6,313 nucleotides of DNA from an uncultured Collinsella sp. (GTDB lineage: Bacteria > Actinomycetota > Coriobacteriia > Coriobacteriales > Coriobacteriaceae). The stretch spans positions 1-6,313 of the forward strand of contig URWC01000115.1 of the NCBI GenBank assembly GCA_900551555.1. The letters run 5' to 3'. Positions within the stretch are counted from its first letter, which is position 1; each line of letters begins with the position of its first letter. A program made the position numbers and the translations under genes. Below, piece after piece: positions 1 to 4,693 of this stretch. The notes beneath the pieces are model-generated. The model searched no databases. It was given only the letters and a program-made list of their open reading frames with translations, and was not told where the DNA came from.

Positions 1-378
1 GCGACGGCCCGTGGTCTCGGCCAGGCGGTCACACAGCGCGTCCTTGGCGCGCAGGGCCGAGAAGCGCGTGTTGCGCAGCTGCTCGGTCACGCCGCGGGCG
101 GTAATGGCGATGGTGGCGCCGGGGCGGATGATGGTCTCCCAAGCGATGTCGTAAACGCCGTCGTACAGCTCATCGGCATCCTGCGCCTCAAAGCGTCCGA
201 GTACCACGAACACGCGGCTCGCCAGGCGCGACCACAGGCACGCGCGATAGCCTTCTTCGAGCTCGCCCTCAAACGTGGCGCGGCCCTTCAGGCGGCGGAC
301 ATGCGAAAGCCCGAGGCGTTTAAGCTCATCGGCGAGTGCGGACTCAAAGCCCTCGGGGCAGCTTGCGTAAAATTCCAT
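1..378 (-). CDS. rlmL: 23S rRNA guanine methyltransferase RlmL/RlmKL, N-terminal part (cut by left edge)
   Basis: The first 126 codons of a gene that runs off the left edge. The product begins MEFYASCPEGFESALADELK and continues with LWSRLASRVF (residues 48-57) and NTRFSALRAKDA (103-114). These match in order the N-terminus and THUMP RNA-binding domain of the E. coli RlmL family (LWSRLASR is nearly identical). Known family role: RlmL makes m2G2445 in 23S rRNA, and in fused RlmKL proteins a second domain makes m7G2069. Both catalytic domains would lie outside the window, so whether this is RlmL alone or the RlmKL fusion cannot be seen. The ATG at 378-376 is preceded on the minus strand by AGAGAGGT about six bases upstream, a good ribosome binding site. 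Codons are strongly G/C-ending. The gene is divergent from the HAD phosphatase gene across a 75-bp gap. Confidence 0.85.
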   Translation of the reverse strand, partial: MEFYASCPEGFESALADELKRLGLSHVRRLKGRATFEGELEEGYRACLWSRLASRVFVVLGRFEAQDADELYDGVYDIAWETIIRPGATIAITARGVTEQLRNTRFSALRAKDALCDRLAETTGRR

Positions 379-403
379 GGGTGACCTCTCTGGTTGCGTC
401 GCT

Positions 404-417
404 CCATTATATGATGG
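404..417. promoter_or_regulatory. Near-palindromic divergent promoter -10 region
   Basis: The 14 bases CCATTATATGATGG lie in the 75-bp gap between the two divergent genes. Six of seven base pairs are symmetric about the centre at 410/411, and one further pair matches outside. The plus strand reads TATGAT (410-415) and the minus strand reads TATAAT (411-406), so each strand offers a -10 box facing its own gene. I see no good -35 match on either strand, so promoter activity is inferred from the AT-rich box and its position. A small operator is the alternative. Confidence 0.45.
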
Positions 418-453
418 ATACTTCGTTTACTCTCGCCCCCGAAAGGAACCCAT

Positions 454-1281
454 ATGATTGATGCGTGCCCCGATTCCGCCGTGCTCTTTTTTGACGTGGA
501 CGGCACGCTGACGTCGTTCGATCCCGACAACATGACCGACAAGGACTTCTCGGCGGTTCACCCCTCGCAGGCGGTCGTCGAGGCGTTTCATCGTCTGCGC
601 GACGCGGGTCACCAGGCATTTATCTGCACGGGTCGTCCCTTGTGGCTGATTGCCGATGGCCTGCGCGCGCTGAACCCGGCGGGTGTCGTTGCCATGGCGG
701 GAGCGACGCTCGAGGTCGAGGGCCGCGTGGTGCATGAGGACTGCTTTGACGAGGACGTTATTGAGGAGCTTGCGCGCCGTATGGCCGCGGCAGGGATTGA
801 GGCCTTTTTCGAGACCAACGTGGCTACTTTTGCCCTGGAACCCGCGGGTGTTGAGCAGTCGTCTCTGATCGGCACTTCTGTGGTGCACAGCACCGAGGAA
901 ATGCGCGTCGACGGCAGTCTGCGCGTGGGCAAGGTGTGCATCGTCGCGAGCGACCTGGCTCGCGTAGCCAACGATGATGGCTTTATCGATCGCGAGTTTG
1001 AGTTGTGCAACACCGGTGGTCAGAATCGCGAGCTGAGCCCCAAGGGCATTGACAAGGGCGTGGGCGTGGCGCGAGCGCTGGAATACCTGGGTCGCACCGG
1101 CAACGCGCGCACCTTTGGCTTTGGTGATTCCGGCAACGACCTGGGCATGCTCGCTGCGGTCGAGACGGCTGTCGCCATGGGCAACGCCATGCCTGAGGTC
1201 AAGGCGGTCGCCGACTACGTGACCGACGATGTCGCACACGACGGCACCGTCACAGCGATGCAGCATTTCGGCCTCATCTAA
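454..1281 (+). CDS. Cof-type HAD-superfamily phosphatase
   Basis: A complete 275-residue protein, the usual length for Cof/YidA-type (IIB cap) HAD hydrolases. HAD motif I is FFDVDGTLT with the nucleophile D14 and acid/base D16. Motif II is the threonine of ICTGR (T59). The motif III lysine is in SPKGIDKG, most likely K201. Motif IV is FGFGDSGND with D225 and D229, which bind Mg2+. The cap domain falls between motifs II and III, at about residues 85-190. Members of this family dephosphorylate small phosphometabolites such as sugar phosphates or flavin and pyridoxal phosphates in the cytoplasm. The substrate cannot be read from sequence. The ATG at 454 follows AAAGGAA (442-448) by five bases, which supports this start. 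The gene is divergent from rlmL and is followed by a 193-bp spacer, so it probably forms its own transcription unit. Confidence 0.88.
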   Translation: MIDACPDSAVLFFDVDGTLTSFDPDNMTDKDFSAVHPSQAVVEAFHRLRDAGHQAFICTGRPLWLIADGLRALNPAGVVAMAGATLEVEGRVVHEDCFDEDVIEELARRMAAAGIEAFFETNVATFALEPAGVEQSSLIGTSVVHSTEEMRVDGSLRVGKVCIVASDLARVANDDGFIDREFELCNTGGQNRELSPKGIDKGVGVARALEYLGRTGNARTFGFGDSGNDLGMLAAVETAVAMGNAMPEVKAVADYVTDDVAHDGTVTAMQHFGLI

Positions 1282-1342
1282 TGAATCCCGCGTTCTGACG
1301 TTTGCCCAAACTGCGACTCTTTGCTTTTGCATGCTCAATCGA

Positions 1343-1417
1343 TTTATCAATCCAAACACTGAGGTGTTTATACCGTTCGCCGAGAAGATAAAAAACCGCA
1401 GCTCACGCCTTGATAAA
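1343..1417. repeat. Inverted repeat TTTATCAA/TTGATAAA enclosing a small hairpin
   Basis: TTTATCAA at 1343-1350 and its exact reverse complement TTGATAAA at 1410-1417 flank 59 bases. Inside lies a compact hairpin, AAACAC-TGAG-GTGTTT (1354-1369), with a perfect six-base stem and a four-base loop. There is no T tract directly after the hairpin, so it is a poor terminator for the upstream HAD gene. It may still contribute to 3'-end formation, or the paired 8-mers may be binding sites. The 8-mers are AT-rich and could pair by chance. The right arm contains TTGATA, which resembles a -35 box for the downstream gene. Confidence 0.35.
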
Positions 1418-1421
1418 CGTA

Positions 1422-1444
1422 GGTAAAGTGTTTAGCAGTTTACC
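1422..1444. promoter_or_regulatory. Operator-like inverted repeat GGTAAA-N11-TTTACC upstream of transaldolase gene
   Basis: Perfect six-base half sites, GGTAAA (1422-1427) and TTTACC (1439-1444), are separated by 11 bases and end 30 bases before the ATG at 1475. The 17-base centre-to-centre spacing would suit a dimeric regulator, and the site lies between a possible -35 (TTGATA, 1410-1415) and the ribosome binding site. An RNA stem-loop in the leader is equally possible. No regulator is encoded nearby, and the -10 in this area (TAGCAG, 1433-1438) is weak. Confidence 0.3.
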
Positions 1445-1474
1445 GGCCTTATGCAAGCGAAAGGAATCAGGCAG

Positions 1475-2179
1475 ATGGCAATCAAGGTGTTCGCTGACGG
1501 TGCAAACCTCGAGGGCATGCTCGACATGTACGAGAACGGCAACGTTCAGGGTTTCACGACCAACCCGTCCCTTATGAAGAAGGGCGGCGTGACGGATTAC
1601 CGCGCGTTTGCCAAAGAGGTCTTGACCCACATCACCGATGTGTCCGTCTCGTTTGAGGTCTTTGCCGACGACGTCGAGACCATGGAGGTCGAGGCGCGCG
1701 AGATCGCTACCTGGGCCGAGAACGTCTACGTCAAGATTCCGTGCGTGACCACCAAGGGCGGGTCCACCGCCGAGCTGGTGCGCAAGCTTTCGGCCGACGG
1801 CATCAAGGTCAACGTCACCACCATCTTTACGCCTACGCAGGTCGATGAGATGGTCGAGGCCGTTGACGCCGAGACGCCGTCCATCATCTCGCTCTTTGCC
1901 GGCCGCATCGCCGATACCGGCGTCGACCCCATTCCGTTTATGACGGAGTCGGTTAAGAAGGCCGCCGCAAAGCCCAACTGTGAGGTCCTGTGGGCGTCCA
2001 CGCGCGAGCTCATCAACATTTACCAGGCAGAAGCCTGCGGTTGCCAGATCATTACGGTGCCCAACAGCATCCTGGCCAAGCGCAAGAACATCGGTCGCGA
2101 CCCGTACGAGGTCTCGCTCGACACCGTGCGCGGTTTTGCCAAGGATATCGCCTCGCTCGGTTTCCATATCCTGCCGTAG
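1475..2179 (+). CDS. Transaldolase / fructose-6-phosphate aldolase family protein
   Basis: A 234-residue protein of the short transaldolase family (TalC, FSA and MipB type), a single TIM barrel without the extra elements of long TalA/TalB enzymes. Visible family motifs are GFTTNPSLM (residues 26-34), VYVKIPCVTT (84-93), whose K87 aligns with the Schiff-base lysine, the ISLFAGRI strand at about 145-152, and ASTRELINIYQAEACGCQIITVPNSIL. Known family reactions are transfer of a dihydroxyacetone unit in the non-oxidative pentose phosphate pathway, or reversible fructose-6-phosphate cleavage. Sequence alone does not decide between them. I start at 1475 because AAAGGA (1460-1465) precedes it by nine bases. 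The in-frame ATG at 1451 has no such site and would add eight residues ahead of the family-typical start. The protein is cytoplasmic. The gene stands alone, convergent with tex. Confidence 0.88.
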   Translation: MAIKVFADGANLEGMLDMYENGNVQGFTTNPSLMKKGGVTDYRAFAKEVLTHITDVSVSFEVFADDVETMEVEAREIATWAENVYVKIPCVTTKGGSTAELVRKLSADGIKVNVTTIFTPTQVDEMVEAVDAETPSIISLFAGRIADTGVDPIPFMTESVKKAAAKPNCEVLWASTRELINIYQAEACGCQIITVPNSILAKRKNIGRDPYEVSLDTVRGFAKDIASLGFHILP

Positions 2180-2210
2180 CGCGAACACCGACTGTACCGT
2201 GGGCTGTTCG

Positions 2211-2280
2211 CCCCGGCCTTCCCTTTCCCTATCGCTCACGCGCTTTGCGAGGGTCGCGCTAGGGAAAGGGAAGGCCGGGG
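2211..2280. repeat. 21-bp perfect inverted repeat with 28-base loop between convergent genes
   Basis: The left arm, 2211-2231, begins CCCCGGCCTTCCC. The right arm, 2260-2280, ends GGGAAGGCCGGGG. The arms are exact reverse complements over all 21 bases. The 28-base loop (2232-2259) is GC-rich. The arm is a near-pure pyrimidine tract apart from its GG and final A. The structure starts 32 bases after the transaldolase stop codon. Its position between convergent genes suggests a 3'-end or transcription-blocking role. However, no T tract follows on either strand, so it is not a canonical intrinsic terminator. It could be a copy of a dispersed palindromic element of the host genome. Confidence 0.8.
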
Positions 2281-2329
2281 CTGCCGGCACGAGCTTGCCA
2301 GTAGGTTCTGAGCTGAATAAGACTTAGCT

Positions 2330-2363
2330 GGTGCTGCCTCTTTGATGGGCGGCACCATTTTTG
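2330..2363 (+). terminator. Rho-independent terminator for the transaldolase gene
   Basis: GGTGCTGCC (2330-2338) pairs with GGCGGCACC (2348-2356) in a nine-base stem containing one U-G pair, with a nine-base loop. ATTTTTG follows directly, giving a U tract on the plus strand. This is the classic intrinsic terminator form, about 150 bases after the transaldolase stop. In the opposite direction the stem could also act on tex transcripts, but only a weak T-containing stretch follows it there. Confidence 0.75.
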
Positions 2364-2373
2364 TTGCGGTATC

Positions 2374-2407
2374 TGCAAGTTTTCCCATTGGGTGAGAAAA
2401 ACTTGCA
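2374..2407. repeat. 10-bp stem hairpin just downstream of tex
   Basis: TGCAAGTTTT (2374-2383) and AAAACTTGCA (2398-2407) are exact reverse complements around a 14-base loop that itself contains CCC-ATT-GGG (2384-2392). The right arm overlaps a perfect 10-base palindrome, ACTTGCAAGT (2401-2410). It lies 38-71 bases past the tex stop, so it is a candidate 3'-end structure for tex, although the T run is in the stem rather than after it. Confidence 0.4.
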
Positions 2408-2444
2408 AGTTCGACGATGGACAGCGGTGGTTCGTCCTTTGCTG

Positions 2445-4592
2445 TTACTTGCCCTGTACCATGGTGAGCGAGATCTTCTTGCGGTCGCGATCGACCTTTT
2501 CCACCCACACCTTTACCGTGTCGCCGACGCGCACCACGTCGCTCGGGTGCTTGACGAAGCGGTTGGCCAGCTTGGAGATGTGCACGAGGCCGTCCTGGTG
2601 CACACCCACGTCGACGAAGGCGCCAAAGTCGACGACGTTGCGCACCGTGCCCTTGAGCTCCATGCCGGGCTCCAGGTCGTCGATGGAAAGCGCCGAGCGG
2701 CTAAAGACCACCTCGGGCGCGTCGTCGCGCGGGTCGCGACCGGGCTTCTTGAGCTCGTTGACAATGTCGATGAGCGTGAGAGTGCCGCAGTCCAGGTCGC
2801 TTGCCAGCGCCGAGATACTGCCCAGGCGGCGCTCGATGTCGGGCACGCCGCCGCGGCTGAGCTCGCTTGCCGCAACGCCGGCACGCTCCAGGACGGCCGT
2901 GGCCACCTCGTAGCTCTCGGGGTGGACGCTTGTCGCGTCGAGTGGGTTCTTGCCGCCGCTAATGCGCAGGAAACCCGCGGCGTTGAGATATGCCTTGGGC
3001 CCCAGCTTGGGGACCTTCTTGAGCTGGCGGCGATCGGTAAAGGCGCCGTTTTCCTCGCGGTAGGCCACGATGTTTTTGGCCACGCTCGGCGTGATGCCCG
3101 ATACGTATCCCAGCAGACTTGCGCTCGCGGTGTTTACGTCGACACCCACGCGGTTAACGACGTCCTCCACCACGTGGCCCAGAGTGCGCGAGAGCTCGGC
3201 CTGGTCAAGGTCATGCTGGTACTGGCCCACACCGATGGACTGGGGCGGAATCTTGACGAGCTCTGCCAGCGGGTCCTGCAGGCGGCGGCCCAGGCTCATG
3301 GCGCCACGCACGGTGACGTCCAGGTCGGGGTATTCCTGGCTGGCGAGCTCGGAAGCGGAGTACACCGACGCGCCGGCTTCGTTAACGATGGTGTAGCGAA
3401 GGCTGGGCGCCTGCTCGGCAATGAACTCCGAGACGACTTCCTCGGTCTCGCGGCTGGCGGTGCCGTTTCCAATGGCGATGGCTTCGATCTTGTATGCCTC
3501 TATCATCTTTTGCAGTTTGGCGAATGCTTCTTTGCTTTGGTTCACAGGCGGATGCGGATAGATATTCTCATTATGCAGCAAATTGCCTTGTGCATCCAGG
3601 CATACCACCTTGCAGCCGGTACGGAATCCCGGATCTATTCCCATTACCCGCTTCTGCCCTAATGGTGAGGCGAGTAGCAGTTGCCGCAGGTTCTCCGCAA
3701 AGACGCGGATGGCTTCATCATCGGCACGCTCCTTACTTTGTGCGGCAAACTCTGTTTCGATGGACGGTTTCAGCAGACGCTTGTACGCGTCCTGTACGGC
3801 TTCGGCCACTTGTTTTCCGCAGGCATTGTTGCTCCGCACGAACTGTCTTTCCAACCGTTCCACGCACTCTTCGTCATTCGGGCTGATACTCACTTTGAGC
3901 ACCCCTTCGGTTTCGGCGCGCCGAATGGCAAGCAAGCGGTGCGAACTGCAACGTTTCAGGGATTCCGAACAATCGAAATAGTCTCTGTATTTGGCCCCTT
4001 CTTCCTCTTTTCCTTTCACAACTTTGGCGGTCAGTACGGCTTGGCGTGCAAAGGTATTGCGCAGAGTGTTGCGGGCTCGTTCGTTTTCGCTGACTTGCTC
4101 GGCAATGATGTCGCGTGCGCCTTTCAGGGCATCGTCCGCATCTTTCACGTCGCCTTTCACAAAACCGGCGGCACGTTGTTCGGGATGAGGCTCGCGTTGG
4201 AGCATCAGTATGGTGGCGAGCGGTTCGAGTCCTTTCTGGCGGGCTGCTTCCGCGCGTGTTTTCCGCTTGGGCTTGTAGGGCAGGTAGATATCTTCAAGAG
4301 CGGTGGCATCCCAGGTGGCATCGATGCGTTGCCGCAACTCAGGCGTCAGTTTGCCTTGCTCGCCGATGGTGCCGAGAATGGTCTCTTTGCGTTTGGCGAG
4401 TTCTGAGAGTTTATCGTACTGCGTTTTGATAGATTCTATCTGCACTTCGTCGAGTCCGCCGGTGATTTCTTTACGGTAGCGGCTGATGAAAGGGATTGTT
4501 GCTCCGTCATTGAGCAGGGACAATGTCTGTCCGATTTGTTTTTCTGATATGCCGAGAATGGCAGCTATCATGTTGTGGAAGATTTGTGTCAT
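2445..4592 (-). CDS. tex: Tex-family transcription accessory / RNA-binding protein (mosaic of two genomes)
   Basis: A 715-residue reading frame, close to normal Tex length. The order is Tex N-terminal helical region (about 1-310), YqgF/RNase H-like fold from VMGIDPG (D320) through AIAIGNGTASRET (372-383), a helix-hairpin-helix region around VNTASASLLGYVSGI and KVPKLGPKAYLNAAGFLRI (487-544), and a C-terminal S1 domain from GMELKGTVRNVVDFGAFVDVG to KISLTMV (643-712). Tex is a conserved cytoplasmic nucleic-acid-binding protein linked to transcription. Its exact role is unsettled and the YqgF fold often lacks nuclease activity. The 5' half (4592 to about 3490) has ATA, TCA, ACA and GGA codons at moderate GC. 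The 3' half (about 3450 to 2445) has almost only G/C-ending codons. The encoded protein is probably an assembly product joining two orthologues. The ATG at 4592 is the family-typical start, with only an A-rich leader instead of a Shine-Dalgarno site. Confidence 0.9.
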   Translation of the reverse strand: MTQIFHNMIAAILGISEKQIGQTLSLLNDGATIPFISRYRKEITGGLDEVQIESIKTQYDKLSELAKRKETILGTIGEQGKLTPELRQRIDATWDATALEDIYLPYKPKRKTRAEAARQKGLEPLATILMLQREPHPEQRAAGFVKGDVKDADDALKGARDIIAEQVSENERARNTLRNTFARQAVLTAKVVKGKEEEGAKYRDYFDCSESLKRCSSHRLLAIRRAETEGVLKVSISPNDEECVERLERQFVRSNNACGKQVAEAVQDAYKRLLKPSIETEFAAQSKERADDEAIRVFAENLRQLLLASPLGQKRVMGIDPGFRTGCKVVCLDAQGNLLHNENIYPHPPVNQSKEAFAKLQKMIEAYKIEAIAIGNGTASRETEEVVSEFIAEQAPSLRYTIVNEAGASVYSASELASQEYPDLDVTVRGAMSLGRRLQDPLAELVKIPPQSIGVGQYQHDLDQAELSRTLGHVVEDVVNRVGVDVNTASASLLGYVSGITPSVAKNIVAYREENGAFTDRRQLKKVPKLGPKAYLNAAGFLRISGGKNPLDATSVHPESYEVATAVLERAGVAASELSRGGVPDIERRLGSISALASDLDCGTLTLIDIVNELKKPGRDPRDDAPEVVFSRSALSIDDLEPGMELKGTVRNVVDFGAFVDVGVHQDGLVHISKLANRFVKHPSDVVRVGDTVKVWVEKVDRDRKKISLTMVQGK
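3440..3500. other. Seam between two genomes inside tex
   Basis: Composition and codon choice switch here from a GC-rich actinobacterial style (left) to a Bacteroides style (right). The segment encodes EAIAIGNGTASRETEE (residues 370-385), the most conserved stretch of Tex. Reading tex 5' to 3', ATA and GCA codons occur just before it and only GAG, GTC, ACC and CGC type codons after it. The exact join cannot be placed because both orthologues can share the conserved bases. There are no repeats, att-like sites or mobile genes at the join. Confidence 0.75.
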
Positions 4593-4618
4593 GTCAGCTT
4601 CTTTTTAATAATGCGTGC

Positions 4619-4627
4619 CAAAAGTAC
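4619..4627 (-). promoter_or_regulatory. Possible Bacteroides-type -7 box for tex
   Basis: The minus strand reads TACTTTTTG, one base longer than the Bacteroidales -7 consensus TAnnTTTG, about 27 bases before the tex start. No convincing -33 TTTG is found at the expected distance, so this is a weak call supported mainly by position. Confidence 0.3.
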
Positions 4628-4643
4628 GAAAAACAATCTTTCT

Positions 4644-4676
4644 TTGTGCCTTTTTTGAGTTTTATTGTATCTTTGC
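4644..4676 (+). promoter_or_regulatory. Bacteroides-type promoter for the sensor kinase gene
   Basis: TTTG (4644-4647) and TATCTTTG (4669-4676) match the Bacteroidales -33 TTTG and -7 TAnnTTTG elements, with a 21-base spacer that lies within the known range. Transcription would start near 4681-4684 and leave a leader of roughly 10-13 bases before the ATG at 4694. This element is also the best local evidence that the right half of the window comes from Bacteroidales. Confidence 0.65.
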
Positions 4677-4693
4677 GACAGTTCCCCGGGATT

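Noticed and set aside
427..1359. A 310-codon open frame on the minus strand over the HAD phosphatase gene
   Set aside because: It lies opposite a gene with all four HAD motifs, its own product has no family motif, and the frame spills into both intergenic regions.
1451..1474. Earlier ATG start for the transaldolase gene
   Set aside because: The upstream ATG has no ribosome binding site, whereas AAAGGA is well placed for the ATG at 1475, which gives the family-typical N-terminus.
2211..2280. CRISPR repeat or attachment site
   Set aside because: There is only one inverted repeat pair, with no direct repeats or spacers and no cas or integrase genes in the window.
1403..2290. A 295-codon open frame on the minus strand over the transaldolase gene
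   Set aside because: It runs through the spacer and the inverted repeat without a ribosome binding site or motifs. It is a composition shadow of the opposite strand.
3440..3500. Integration of a mobile element or phage at the tex seam
   Set aside because: There is no integrase, transposase, terminal repeat or target duplication on either side, and the tex frame continues without insertion. A join through homologous sequence explains it better.
2361..3662. A 433-codon open frame on the plus strand antisense to tex
   Set aside because: It crosses the seam, has no recognisable motifs, and lies opposite a gene with clear Tex domains. Long antisense frames are expected in GC-rich coding DNA.
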